A DNA stretch of 22,288 bases, taken from assembly GCA_964368815.1 (NCBI GenBank), contig CAYJDA010000036.1:1-22288 (forward strand), in the 5' to 3' direction. The stretch comes from CAYJBH01 sp964368815 (lineage in GTDB: Bacteria; Bacillota; Clostridia; Oscillospirales; Ruminococcaceae). The notes below the pieces were generated by a model. That model did not search any database and was not told where the DNA came from. It worked only from the letters and a program-made list of their open reading frames with translations. A program made the position numbers and the translations under genes. Positions 1 through 8,074 of this stretch are shown here, piece by piece (within the stretch, counting starts at the first letter, position 1; each line of letters starts with the position of its first letter).

Positions 1-385
1 CTGCAACACGCTCAGAACCTTTAGTAATAACAATAAACTGAACAAGAACAATAATAAAGAATACGATTACACCGACAACTGCATTTCCACGAATAACAAA
101 ATCACCAAAGGTTTTAACAACCTCACCGGCATACCCGTTATCTAAAAGAATCAGTGTAGTTGATCGTACATTTAGGCCAAGTCTAAAAAGTGTAGTTACG
201 AGCAGTAGTGAAGGAAAGATAGAAAATTCCAATGATTCTTTAATCGACATAGTCGTTAAAAGAACAACAAAAGCAAGTGCAATGTTGATAATAAACAACA
301 TATCCAAGAAATATGATGGTATTGGAATAATTATTAGCAGTATAATTAAAATTATACTTAAAGAAACTATGCTTGAACCTTTCAC
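1..385 (-). CDS. flhA: Flagellar export gate protein FlhA, N-terminal part (cut by window edge)
   Basis: FlhA is the large inner-membrane subunit of the flagellar type III export gate, using proton motive force to drive rod, hook and filament export. Only the first 128 codons are present. The frame opens with GTG at 385-383, which overlaps the flhB stop by four bases (GTGA), a usual sign of translational coupling; AAGGAT lies about ten bases upstream. The visible protein has a first membrane segment (about residues 6-26), a second (29-47), then SIKESLEFSIFPSLLL and TTLFRLGLNVRSTTLIL, both typical of the FlhA/InvA family, and a third hydrophobic stretch ending in QFIVITKGSERVA. The cytoplasmic domain lies beyond position 1. 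No nearby in-frame ATG exists, so GTG is the only reasonable start. Identification is secure from these motifs and from its place after flhB. Confidence 0.93.
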   Translation of the reverse strand, partial: MKGSSIVSLSIILIILLIIIPIPSYFLDMLFIINIALAFVVLLTTMSIKESLEFSIFPSLLLVTTLFRLGLNVRSTTLILLDNGYAGEVVKTFGDFVIRGNAVVGVIVFFIIVLVQFIVITKGSERVA

Positions 386-1443
386 TTTAAATCCTTTTTC
401 TTAATATTGTAAACTACAGCAAGCACCTCAGCAACGGCCACATAAAAAGATTCCGGTATCGGATGATCTAGTTCTACACTATCATATAGTGAACGAGCGA
501 GAGGTTTGTTTTCAGTTATCATTACGTCATTCTCCTCGGCAACTTCAATTATCTTTAATGCGAGATAGTCAGCGCCTTTTGCGACAACTATCGGAGCCGG
601 ATTTTTTTTTGCATCATATGAAAGTGCAATGGCATAATGTGTAGGGTTTCTAATAATTACATCCGCAGTCGGCACAGCTTGCATCATACGTGTGCGCGAC
701 ATTTCCATCTGTTTTCTCTTTCTTTTGGATTTTATCTTTGGATCACCCTCCGTTTGTTTATATTCCTCCTTAATATCATCTTTACTCATTCTTATCTTTT
801 TTTCATAGTCGTATTTTTGATAAAAATAATCAAGTATTGCTATTCCAGCAAAAATAATAATGAGTGTAATAAAAAGGGTAATTACTAAATCTCCAAAAAA
901 TGCAATGCCCTGCTCTATTGGCATTTCCATTAAATTTGATATTGATGGTATTTCATCTTTTAAAATAAAGTAAGTTACAACGGCAAGAACAACAATTTTA
1001 AATATGTTTTTAACAAGATTTACTACTGCTGTCAAGGAAAACATATTTTTTAATCCACTAATTGGATTAATTTTGGAAAACTTTATTCCAATTGAACTCC
1101 AGGTTACTAACATTTTTGTTTGTGCTGCTGTGGCTACTATTGAAGCTAACATACTTAATAACAACAATGGAAAAACTGCAACTACTATGATTATCATTGT
1201 TTCTAGTATTAACTCTGTTAAAGTTTGCTCTGAGATAGTAACAATATAAGAACCTTTGCCAATAAAGGAAGAGACGCCCTGTTTTACGGTTTCAAGAAGA
1301 GTTGGCGCATATAGCTGTAATGATATAAGCATTACAAGTAAACTAAACACTAAAACAATATCTCTACTTTGAAAAACATTGCCTTTTTTGCGCTCCTGTC
1401 CTCGCTTGTGTTGCGTGGCTTTTTCGGTTTTTTCTCCTGCCAT
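382..1443 (-). CDS. flhB: Flagellar export substrate-specificity switch protein FlhB
   Basis: FlhB is the export gate component that switches secretion from rod/hook to filament substrates. The 353-residue protein has four hydrophobic segments (roughly 28-48, 83-108, 140-161, 185-207) and a basic cytoplasmic linker (about 212-250). The cytoplasmic domain carries NPTH at 266-269, the autocleavage site of the family, so self-processing should be intact. The N-terminus is charged (EKTEKATQHKRGQERKKG), as in most FlhB proteins. ATG at 1443 follows GAGGAG at four bases. It lies 17 bases after fliR and overlaps flhA by four. In the family, FliK (encoded at 11296) signals hook completion to FlhB, so both partners of the hook-length switch are in this operon. 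Length is close to the family norm. Confidence 0.97.
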   Translation of the reverse strand: MAGEKTEKATQHKRGQERKKGNVFQSRDIVLVFSLLVMLISLQLYAPTLLETVKQGVSSFIGKGSYIVTISEQTLTELILETMIIIVVAVFPLLLLSMLASIVATAAQTKMLVTWSSIGIKFSKINPISGLKNMFSLTAVVNLVKNIFKIVVLAVVTYFILKDEIPSISNLMEMPIEQGIAFFGDLVITLFITLIIIFAGIAILDYFYQKYDYEKKIRMSKDDIKEEYKQTEGDPKIKSKRKRKQMEMSRTRMMQAVPTADVIIRNPTHYAIALSYDAKKNPAPIVVAKGADYLALKIIEVAEENDVMITENKPLARSLYDSVELDHPIPESFYVAVAEVLAVVYNIKKKDLK

Positions 1444-1460
1444 TTTCTCCTCTTTTTATA

Positions 1461-2231
1461 CTACAACGGTAATTCCGTTAAGCCAATGTACATGGTGTCG
1501 AGCATAGTTGCTATATAGTTATCTATAAAGGTTGAAACCGGATAGATTAATGCAAGAAGCATAACTAAACCAACAATAATCTTCATCTGGATATTAATAA
1601 CCATAAGATGCATCTGGGGTACCAATTTCATTAAGATTCCAAGTACTACTTCTAGAAGCATCGTAGCAACTAAAAATGGCATTATTAACCTTACAATAAT
1701 CTCTAAAACAGAAATAAATGTACTAAGTAAAAATCCTGCAATATCTATATCAAAATCTGCACCCATCGGTATTACATTAAAGGAGTTTACAAATAGCTCA
1801 ATCATTGTTAGATGCGAATTGGTTGCAAAAAAGTATAAAACAAATAATATGTTGAGATACTGGCCAGAAATAGAAACTTGTATATTGGTTGCCGGGTCAA
1901 AAGCTTTTGCCATTGCAAGGCCAAACATTAAATCTAAAAAATCCCCGGCAAAAAATATCATATAATAGAAAAAACTAAAAACTAAGGAAATGCAGATACC
2001 TATCAAAAACTCTTTTGCAATCATAACAACATATAAAAGGTCCATTTCTGGGTTTACTGCAGAGTAATCAACATTGGGATAAACTAATATCGAAATAACT
2101 AGGATAAGTGCCATTCTCACCGTTGTTGGCACCTGTCTTCTGGAGATGACAGGATTCGTAAGAAACATTGCAGATAATCTTACAAAGACAAGAAGCATTG
2201 CGAGCAAATTACTATAAGCTATTGTTAACAT
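1461..2231 (-). CDS. fliR: Flagellar export gate protein FliR
   Basis: FliR is an integral membrane protein of the FliP5-FliQ4-FliR1 core of the flagellar export gate. The 256-residue product is almost entirely hydrophobic, with about six membrane segments. It shows family-typical stretches: FVRLSAMFLTNPVISRRQVP near the N-terminus, and AKEFLIGICISLVFSFFYY and LDLMFGLAMAKAFDPATN in the middle (FDP is typical). ATG at 2231 follows a weak ribosome binding site (ACGGAAAT) and sits 11 bases after the fliQ stop, so coupling to fliQ is likely. The order fliP-fliQ-fliR-flhB-flhA is the standard export block of Firmicutes. Nothing looks truncated. Confidence 0.95.
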   Translation of the reverse strand: MLTIAYSNLLAMLLVFVRLSAMFLTNPVISRRQVPTTVRMALILVISILVYPNVDYSAVNPEMDLLYVVMIAKEFLIGICISLVFSFFYYMIFFAGDFLDLMFGLAMAKAFDPATNIQVSISGQYLNILFVLYFFATNSHLTMIELFVNSFNVIPMGADFDIDIAGFLLSTFISVLEIIVRLIMPFLVATMLLEVVLGILMKLVPQMHLMVINIQMKIIVGLVMLLALIYPVSTFIDNYIATMLDTMYIGLTELPL

Positions 2232-2242
2232 CTATATTTCCG

Positions 2243-2509
2243 TCACATTGTTGCCATTATTTCAAAAAGATATCTGATGAATTCAATCATGGTATTTAGC
2301 ATAAAAGATGTACCTAATAATAAGAATAAAGCTATAACAATAAGTTTTGGAACAAAAGTAAGCGTTTGTTCATGAATTTGGGTAACAGCTTGAAAAATAG
2401 CTATAATTAATCCAACTATAAGACTTACTGTTAGCATTGGAACAGCTAAACGAAATGCAACCAACATGGATGCGCGTAAAATATCAACAATTTCTGACTG
2501 GCTTAACAA
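2243..2509 (-). CDS. fliQ: Flagellar export gate protein FliQ
   Basis: FliQ is a small two-helix membrane subunit that wraps the FliP/FliR export channel. The 88-residue protein has two hydrophobic segments (about 14-40 and 52-75). The LTFVPKLIVIALFL region between and into the second helix is characteristic of the FliQ/SpaQ family. The start is TTG at 2509-2507, with GAGGT about six bases upstream. No in-frame ATG occurs before residue 15 (MLVAFRL), which would cut into the first helix, so TTG is accepted. It follows the fliP stop by nine bases. Length matches the family (about 88-90 residues). Confidence 0.95.
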   Translation of the reverse strand: MLSQSEIVDILRASMLVAFRLAVPMLTVSLIVGLIIAIFQAVTQIHEQTLTFVPKLIVIALFLLLGTSFMLNTMIEFIRYLFEIMATM

Positions 2510-2518
2510 CGACTAACC

Positions 2519-3328
2519 TCACATATTAAAACTATTTGCAAGCATTTCCAACAATAGCCCCCACCCATCAACTAATACAAATACCAATAGTTTAAAGGGT
2601 AACGAAATCATTGCCGGTGGAAGCATCATCATACCCATTGACATAAGCGTAGATGCAACAACTAAATCAATTACTAAAAAGGGAATAAAGAGTAAAAAAC
2701 CAATTGTGAATGCACGTTTTAGTTCGCTGGTTACAAAGGAGGGAACAAGAACTTCCAACCCAAGCTCTAGCTTACTCTCATTACTTGAAATGTCAAAACC
2801 CTCCGGTAACGGTGAATTCGAAATTTCTAAAAACAGGTTAAGATCAGAAGGGTTTGTTTGCATCAACATGAATCGTTTAATCGGTTCCTGTGCTGCCTCC
2901 AGTGCTTCCATGCTATCAATTTCGTTTTCAAGATAAGGTTGATACGCTACTTCATCAATTTCCTGTAAAATTGGTTGCATAATAAATAGTGTTAAAAAAA
3001 GTGCCAAACCAATTAAAACCATATTTGGAGGTGCCTGTTGAGTACCAAGAGCTGTTCGCATAAATGATAACACGATAACAATTCTTGTAAAGCAACTCAT
3101 TAATAGAATCATCGAGGGCAACAACGAAATAGAAAGTAACAGTACTAGTATTTCTAAGTTACCGAGAGAGTTTTCACCCTCCGAAGCAGTAGTTAGGTCT
3201 ATACTTATGCCAGATTGTGCGTACGTGGTTGTACTAAACAATAAAATAAACAGCAGTAAAGAACAAATAACTATTGAAAACTTAATTAATGTGTATGTTT
3301 TTTGTTTTTTTTCTGTACTATTTATCAT
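2519..3328 (-). CDS. fliP: Flagellar export gate protein FliP
   Basis: FliP forms the pentameric core of the flagellar protein export channel. The 269-residue protein begins with a cleavable-looking signal sequence: a basic segment with KKQK, a hydrophobic core SIVICSLLLFILLFS, then TTTYAQ. The mature part has the classic family stretches LLSISLLPSMILLMSCFTR, IVIVLSFMRTALGTQQAPPN and, near the C-terminus, GMMMLPPAMISLPFKLLVFV. A GTG two codons upstream (3334) would lengthen the protein to 271 residues, but the AGGGGGG ribosome binding site abuts it directly; ATG at 3328 has proper spacing and is preferred. The gene overlaps the end of fliO by 11 bases, which implies coupled translation. Confidence 0.96.
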   Translation of the reverse strand: MINSTEKKQKTYTLIKFSIVICSLLLFILLFSTTTYAQSGISIDLTTASEGENSLGNLEILVLLLSISLLPSMILLMSCFTRIVIVLSFMRTALGTQQAPPNMVLIGLALFLTLFIMQPILQEIDEVAYQPYLENEIDSMEALEAAQEPIKRFMLMQTNPSDLNLFLEISNSPLPEGFDISSNESKLELGLEVLVPSFVTSELKRAFTIGFLLFIPFLVIDLVVASTLMSMGMMMLPPAMISLPFKLLVFVLVDGWGLLLEMLANSFNM

Positions 3329-3704
3329 CTGCACCCCCCTCTTGCTTTTTTGTAATTAGTTTTGAAAGGTTAGCGTTTTTCAAAATAGTAGAAAAATCAA
3401 CATTTGCAGAAGTTGGAGGTTCTATCAAGGTGTTCTCATCTACTTCACATAGCAAGCGTATATTATCTTTTGCTACAGAAATTAAAATAGTTTTATCACC
3501 TACAGTTACGAGAACTAAGGATTTATCGTATGAAAGCATAACCCGATCACGAAGCTTAATATTGTCTCCCGCACCTTTTAGTTGATACGCTTTGGCAATA
3601 AATTTCGTTGCAAAAAAAGCCAATACGCAGACACCTATCAGTACAAATAGTATGCCTAATATCTCAATAATTTCTCCCATCAAGTAGTACATAGAACCGA
3701 ACAT
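3318..3704 (-). CDS. fliO: Flagellar biosynthesis protein FliO
   Basis: FliO is a short, poorly conserved membrane protein that helps assemble the FliP/FliR core. The 128-residue product has one membrane segment (about residues 11-36, EIIEILGILFVLIGVCVLAF) and a cytoplasmic domain with DRVMLSYDKSLVLVTVGDKT, the usual FliO beta-rich stretch. Identification rests on this layout and on the place directly before fliP. The start is uncertain. ATG codons lie at 3704, 3692 and 3680, none with a good ribosome binding site of its own. The only good Shine-Dalgarno (AAGGACGG, about 3746-3739) instead serves ATG at 3730 in another frame. That 16-codon frame ends in TGA overlapping the ATG at 3680 (TGATG). 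The real start may therefore be 3680 by coupling, or 3730 if a base is missing. Confidence 0.82.
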   Translation of the reverse strand: MFGSMYYLMGEIIEILGILFVLIGVCVLAFFATKFIAKAYQLKGAGDNIKLRDRVMLSYDKSLVLVTVGDKTILISVAKDNIRLLCEVDENTLIEPPTSANVDFSTILKNANLSKLITKKQEGGADDK

Positions 3705-3730
3705 GAACCCAAAAATAAATATGTATCCAT
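3680..3730 (-). CDS. Possible 16-residue leader peptide overlapping the fliO start
   Basis: An ATG at 3730 follows AGAAAGGACGG at nine bases, the best ribosome binding site in the cheY-fliO gap. It opens a 16-codon frame (MDTYLFLGSCSVLCTT) ending in TGA at 3682-3680, which shares one base with an in-frame fliO ATG (3680-3678). This is the layout of a coupling leader peptide. The peptide resembles nothing I know. It could also be the true fliO N-terminus displaced by a one-base deletion in the T-rich run near 3715, or by a -1 frameshift there. Its function is inference only. Confidence 0.35.
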   Translation of the reverse strand: MDTYLFLGSCSVLCTT

Positions 3731-3788
3731 GTTTATGTTCCGTCCTTTCTTAATTATTTTTACGCAACCGGTATGTGGTCTGAAAAGA

Positions 3789-4151
3789 TTAACCGAATAC
3801 CTTTCCAATTGTTTGAAGAATTCTATCAGCTTTAAATGGCTTAACAATAAAGTCAAGTGCACCAAACCTAATTGCATCTACAACCATTGATTCCTGTCCC
3901 ATAGCGCTACACATAACAATTTTAGCATCCGGGAATTCTTTTTTTATTGCCTGTAATGCTTCAAGACCGTTTACATTAGGCATGGTAATATCCATAATAA
4001 CAAGATCCGGCTTTTCTGCACGATATGTATCGATGGCTATCTGTCCATCAGCAGCCTCGACTATGTCGGTAAATCCATTTTTAGATAATGTGTCCTTAAT
4101 CATCATTCTCATGAAAGCCGCATCATCTACTACCATAATTTTCTTATCCAT
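3789..4151 (-). CDS. cheY: Chemotaxis response regulator CheY
   Basis: CheY is the single-domain response regulator that, when phosphorylated by CheA, binds the flagellar switch and changes rotation bias. The 120-residue protein is a complete receiver domain: the acidic pair D9-D10, the phosphoacceptor D54 (VIMDITMP), the switch serine S82 (VMCSAM) and the conserved K104 (IVKPF). There is no output domain. ATG at 4151 follows AGGAG at about eight bases, and the stop is followed by a gap of 84 bases before fliO. It lies directly after fliY, as in the Bacillus fla/che operon. This makes it the motility CheY, and FliY next door probably dephosphorylates it. No cheA gene is in the window. Confidence 0.96.
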   Translation of the reverse strand: MDKKIMVVDDAAFMRMMIKDTLSKNGFTDIVEAADGQIAIDTYRAEKPDLVIMDITMPNVNGLEALQAIKKEFPDAKIVMCSAMGQESMVVDAIRFGALDFIVKPFKADRILQTIGKVFG

Positions 4152-4162
4152 AATTTTTTCTC

Positions 4163-5281
4163 CTATAAATTATTTTGAAGATTATTTATAACGTCCTGCA
4201 CGTTTAGAATCTCAGTAACCCTTACACCAAAATTATCATCGATTACAACAACATCCCCTCGTGCCATTAACTGTCCATTAACTACGATATCAACCGGTGC
4301 ACCCGCTTGCTTTTCCAGCTCCAAAACAGTTCCATGTGCAAAGTCCATAATATCTTTTATTTTGCGCTGAGTTTTTCCAATTTCAACTGAAATTGTTAAA
4401 GGAACATTCATCAACAGATTAATATTTCCGGAAGGAACCGCAAATCCGTTTCCGGGCTGATCAAAAGTTGGAAACTGTGCCGGATGTATTTCTGAAGGAG
4501 GCGGTGCGGTTGCTCTTGGAGGAGGTGGAGCTGCTATCTGTGCTGAATTTCCAATTTGAGCCGGCATAGCTGCCGTCTGTTGATGTTCTAATGGATATGA
4601 CTGCTGTGTTTGTACCTGCTCCTGCATAGGTACCGATTCAGCAACTGCAACCGATTCTTCCGGAAGAGATACAGAGTCGTCTGTATTCATAAATTGTCCA
4701 ATAATTTCTTTTGCAAGATCAACAGTTAAGACACTCATGAACTCACTCTTAGTGATTCCAACAATTTCAAGATTGAAGTTGATGCTCACTATTGTTTCAT
4801 CGTCCGAAATACCGAGTGCACCTTTAAAGGTGTTTTCTTCATCCATTACGGTAGCTGTAGGCGGTGAAATGTCAATTCTTTTGCTTAAAAAATCGGATAG
4901 CGCGCTAGCTGATGATCCCATCATCTGATTCATCACCTCGCAAGCTGCGCTGATACTTAGTTCATCAAATACAAAATCATCACTTGGGGGTTCATCAATT
5001 CCCATAAGTTGGTTGAGTATAAGCTGCATATCAGACTGCTTGAAAGCCATAACATTTGAACCGGAAACACCTTCAACATAGACAATTTTTACTATCATTG
5101 CAGGCTCAAGATCTGTATAATCAACATCCGCCATTTTCATAATTGTAACAGTAGGCGTAGTAATTACAGTTTGCCTGTCCAGCATAGTAGAAACAGCCGT
5201 AGCAGCACTTCCCATACTAATGTTCATGACCTCACCGATGGCGTCAATCTCCATTGGTGACAACATTTTTTCTTCTGCCAT
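4163..5281 (-). CDS. fliY: Flagellar switch protein and CheY-P phosphatase FliY
   Basis: FliY is the Gram-positive C-ring protein that combines a CheC-type phosphatase with a FliN-type switch domain. The 372 residues hold two CheC signatures (D/S-x3-E-x2-N-x22-P). The first has D13, E17, N20 and P43; the second has S111, E115, N118 and P141. Both active sites look intact. A low-complexity linker rich in Pro, Gln and Ala (about 205-285) leads to the C-terminal SpoA/FliN domain (about 288-368, with NVPLTISVEIGKT and MARGDVVVIDDNFGVRV). ATG at 5281 sits 15 bases after the fliM stop, behind a purine-rich stretch (GGGAAAGAGAGA). From family knowledge, FliY removes phosphate from CheY-P at the motor; the cheY gene 11 bases downstream fits that job. 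Confidence 0.96.
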   Translation of the reverse strand: MAEEKMLSPMEIDAIGEVMNISMGSAATAVSTMLDRQTVITTPTVTIMKMADVDYTDLEPAMIVKIVYVEGVSGSNVMAFKQSDMQLILNQLMGIDEPPSDDFVFDELSISAACEVMNQMMGSSASALSDFLSKRIDISPPTATVMDEENTFKGALGISDDETIVSINFNLEIVGITKSEFMSVLTVDLAKEIIGQFMNTDDSVSLPEESVAVAESVPMQEQVQTQQSYPLEHQQTAAMPAQIGNSAQIAAPPPPRATAPPPSEIHPAQFPTFDQPGNGFAVPSGNINLLMNVPLTISVEIGKTQRKIKDIMDFAHGTVLELEKQAGAPVDIVVNGQLMARGDVVVIDDNFGVRVTEILNVQDVINNLQNNL

Positions 5282-5296
5282 TCTCTCTTTCCCTTA

Positions 5297-6307
5297 CTAA
5301 TATACTTTGTTAATTCTTACTGCTTTGTTGTTCTTACTAAATCCCAAAGTCCCTTGAAAATAGGGCTTGTTATTTATTAATATATCCACATCTCCCGACA
5401 ACGGCTTCTTAAGTTGAATAACATCGTTTGGTTGTAACCGCAATACATCAATTAACTCAAGTTCAATTTCATCAAAAACTACATGTAGGTCAATTGGAGC
5501 CGAATAAAGTGTGTTTTCTATATTTTCTCGTCGATTAAGCTCTCGCTCTGCTACAATTTTTGATTTCGTTCCGCCACGAATATATTTTGGTACGAACTCG
5601 CTCATAAGTTCTCCGAGATTAGCTGCCGGTATACATACCGAAATGGTCGATGTTGTAACACCAACCTTCAATTCAAGAAGAACAATAACAACAATGTCTT
5701 CAGGAGAAAATAGCTGAAGCAACCTGGGATTAGTCTCCAACGATGAAAGTTTTGCAGACGCCGGCAATAGTGTACCCCACGCTTCCTGGATATAAAAAGA
5801 CATCTTTGATATAACATTTCTCATTATATTCAGTTCAATCTCTGTGAAATCACGATCTAATCCACTACCTTCTCCGGTTCCACCAAGCAGTCTATCGATT
5901 ACTGTATATGTAACACCGCTTGAAAACTCCATGATTGTGGTCATCTCATCAAGGTTTTCGTTTTCAGGTTTTAGTTCAATTAGCCCCAATATTGTATTAT
6001 CGGAAAGTGCATTATTAAACTCAAAATATCGCTGTTCTTCAACCTGTAAAACCTTAACTTCGCTAAAGGTTCTCAGTATACCTGAAAAATAGGAAGAAAG
6101 TTGTCTTCCAAGACTTTCATGCAGGTTATCAACAAGACGAAGCTGTTCTTTTGTAAACTTTTTTGGAGAACGAAAATCATACTCCTTGACTTTGCGTTTG
6201 TCAACATTGCTAACCGTCACAACCTCTTCGGCACTTTCTTCTACAGTGCCATCGTTCATACCTTTTAATAATGCATCAATTTGCTGTTGCGAAAGGACCT
6301 CTGCCAA
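5297..6307 (-). CDS. fliM: Flagellar motor switch protein FliM
   Basis: FliM is the C-ring protein that binds CheY-P and links FliG to the FliY/FliN ring. The 336-residue protein begins with the CheY-binding peptide (LSQQQIDALL, residues 5-14). A CheC-like middle domain follows (about 45-230), containing the GGTGEGSG loop after VIDRLLG. The C-terminal SpoA domain (about 255-332) includes LIDVLRLQPNDVIQL and LFSK-like FSKNN near the end. The start is TTG at 6307-6305, with GAGGTGA placed seven bases upstream. MAE followed directly by the CheY-binding peptide is the expected N-terminus, so TTG is well supported. The motB stop is only 39 bases upstream, so the fliL gene usual at this spot is absent. 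Confidence 0.97.
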   Translation of the reverse strand: MAEVLSQQQIDALLKGMNDGTVEESAEEVVTVSNVDKRKVKEYDFRSPKKFTKEQLRLVDNLHESLGRQLSSYFSGILRTFSEVKVLQVEEQRYFEFNNALSDNTILGLIELKPENENLDEMTTIMEFSSGVTYTVIDRLLGGTGEGSGLDRDFTEIELNIMRNVISKMSFYIQEAWGTLLPASAKLSSLETNPRLLQLFSPEDIVVIVLLELKVGVTTSTISVCIPAANLGELMSEFVPKYIRGGTKSKIVAERELNRRENIENTLYSAPIDLHVVFDEIELELIDVLRLQPNDVIQLKKPLSGDVDILINNKPYFQGTLGFSKNNKAVRINKVY

Positions 6308-6346
6308 TTATCAATCACCTCACTTTCATATTATAGAATAACCAAC

Positions 6347-7204
6347 CTAACCTTCTCCACCTTCACCAAAGTCTGTAGGTGTTGTGTAATCATAGTGAAA
6401 AGCTGGATCCAGCCCCTGTGAAGCTATTGCTGCAAGAGCTTCTGGGTCGGTTGGGTCAAAGTCTGTTCCAATTATCATTAATTCAACTCGTCGATTTTGA
6501 GCTCTGCCTTCTTCGGTTGAATTATCGGCAATAGGATAATTCTTTCCATAGCCAATACCGATTGTTTTAACCGGCGGTATACCTGCTTCGTCAAAAACTC
6601 CGGCTACAGCATTTGCACGGTCAGAGGAAAGTATTCGGTCGTTTACAAATGATACACCATCTACCTGGGCTGTATAACCATTAATTCTAATATTTTGTAT
6701 TTGATCATTTACAGATACTAATGCATCTGTAATAACATCTAAAATAGGAATAGCGGAATCTAGCAATACTGCTTGATCAGGATGGAAAAAGATATTGTCA
6801 TTAAACCTTACAAAAACAAGATTATCTTGCTTTTCTATATGAACACTACCTTCAAGATCATTCTCACTAACATATTGTTGTAAATATTCATAAAGATCTT
6901 CCATCGTTTGTGGTAGCTGTTCTGAAGAATCAGGATTTAATTCACCGTCATCAGGCGTAACAGCACCATCACCTTGATTGGTTCCCATTTCTGTGCCCTC
7001 ACCATCAGGTGTCATAACCACCTGCTGAGTTTCTGCATCTGTACGTTGGAAAGACTTTACAATCATTTCAAATTTTTCAGCATCTACAGAGGAGGAGGCA
7101 AATAATAATACAAAAAAGCAAAGTAACAAGGTAACCATGTCGGCATACGTATTTAACCAATCGTTACTACCGCCGCCACCATCGCCTTTATTTCTTCTTG
7201 CCAT
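6347..7204 (-). CDS. motB: Flagellar stator protein MotB
   Basis: MotB anchors the stator to peptidoglycan and forms the ion channel with MotA. The 285-residue protein has a short Gly-rich, charged N-terminus, one membrane helix (about 21-38) that starts with the ion-binding Asp (D22 in NTYADMVTLLLCF), a plug/linker rich in Asp, Glu and Gly (about 55-100), and an OmpA-like domain (about 125-248) with LSSDRANAV and NRRVEL. The loop usually written GHTDN reads GYTAQ (176-180), so the Asp that normally contacts diaminopimelate is missing while the Arg (R196) remains. About 37 acidic and Gly-rich residues follow the domain. ATG at 7204 follows AAGGGGGG at good spacing. MotA is encoded 31 bases upstream. 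Whether the ion is H+ or Na+ cannot be told from this. Confidence 0.95.
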   Translation of the reverse strand: MARRNKGDGGGGSNDWLNTYADMVTLLLCFFVLLFASSSVDAEKFEMIVKSFQRTDAETQQVVMTPDGEGTEMGTNQGDGAVTPDDGELNPDSSEQLPQTMEDLYEYLQQYVSENDLEGSVHIEKQDNLVFVRFNDNIFFHPDQAVLLDSAIPILDVITDALVSVNDQIQNIRINGYTAQVDGVSFVNDRILSSDRANAVAGVFDEAGIPPVKTIGIGYGKNYPIADNSTEEGRAQNRRVELMIIGTDFDPTDPEALAAIASQGLDPAFHYDYTTPTDFGEGGEG

Positions 7205-7235
7205 AATGCACCCCCCTTTCTATATTTACAAAATA

Positions 7236-8057
7236 TTATTCTGCGGCTGCTGTATCTCCGCCACCTTTTGATTTCTTTCCACCTTTTTTATTAATACTTG
7301 CAGGAAGTAGCAACATTAACTTTTCAGCAATGAACTTAGGATTTTCACCTGCTTGTATCGCCTGCACTCCCTCAGCAATTAACATTTTACAGAGGTATTC
7401 CTCCTCATGTCTTACAGCTAACTTTGTCGCTAATGGGGCAAAGAACACATTTGCAAAAATACTACCATATAAGGTTGTAAGTAACGCAACCGCCATGTTA
7501 GGGCCTATGTCATCTGGATTTCCCATATCCTGCAACATGTTAACAAGACCAACAAGAGTACCTATCATTCCAAACGCCGGAGCATAGGCAGCACCCTTTT
7601 CGTAAAACGCCCTATCCCTTGCATGACGATCATCAAGATATTGTAGCTCGCTGTCTAACAATTCTTTAACTTTATCAGGGTCAACACTATCCACAACTAA
7701 CATTAAACTGTTTTTCAGGAACACGTCCTGTGTTTGGTTTAACTTATCCTCAAGAGAAAGCAAACCCTTACTCCTTGCCTCCTTTGCAAAGTCGACAATG
7801 TTATCAATGTAATCGAGTGGATTATATTTCTGTGGTAGATATAAAATCTTTAAATGTTTAAGTATTTTTCCAAGGCTACTCGCCGGAAATGATAAAAGCA
7901 AACAAGCTATAGTACCACCAATGGTTATAGCAATACTTTGCGGATCAACAAAGTTGACCATTTTACCAAAGTCAATGCCATCTTTTATGCTAAACACCAT
8001 ACCGAATACAATAAGTACCGGTGCCAACACTGTTCCTATAATTGATACAATATCCAT
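7236..8057 (-). CDS. motA: Flagellar stator protein MotA
   Basis: MotA is the membrane stator subunit whose cytoplasmic loop pushes on FliG. The 273-residue protein has four membrane segments (about 5-24, 42-58, 157-178, 190-212). The large loop between segments 2 and 3 carries the conserved charged pair R95 and E103 (ARSKGLLSLE), spaced eight residues apart as in E. coli R90/E98. The two conserved prolines are P160 (AYAPAFGMIGTLVGLV) and P208 (FFAPLATKL). The tail is Lys/Gly-rich (KKGGKKSKGGGD). ATG at 8057 follows AAGGG. It lies 17 bases after swrD and 31 before motB, so the stator pair is co-transcribed with the hook and switch genes. Confidence 0.97.
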   Translation of the reverse strand: MDIVSIIGTVLAPVLIVFGMVFSIKDGIDFGKMVNFVDPQSIAITIGGTIACLLLSFPASSLGKILKHLKILYLPQKYNPLDYIDNIVDFAKEARSKGLLSLEDKLNQTQDVFLKNSLMLVVDSVDPDKVKELLDSELQYLDDRHARDRAFYEKGAAYAPAFGMIGTLVGLVNMLQDMGNPDDIGPNMAVALLTTLYGSIFANVFFAPLATKLAVRHEEEYLCKMLIAEGVQAIQAGENPKFIAEKLMLLLPASINKKGGKKSKGGGDTAAAE

Positions 8058-8074
8058 AATATTACCCTTATATA

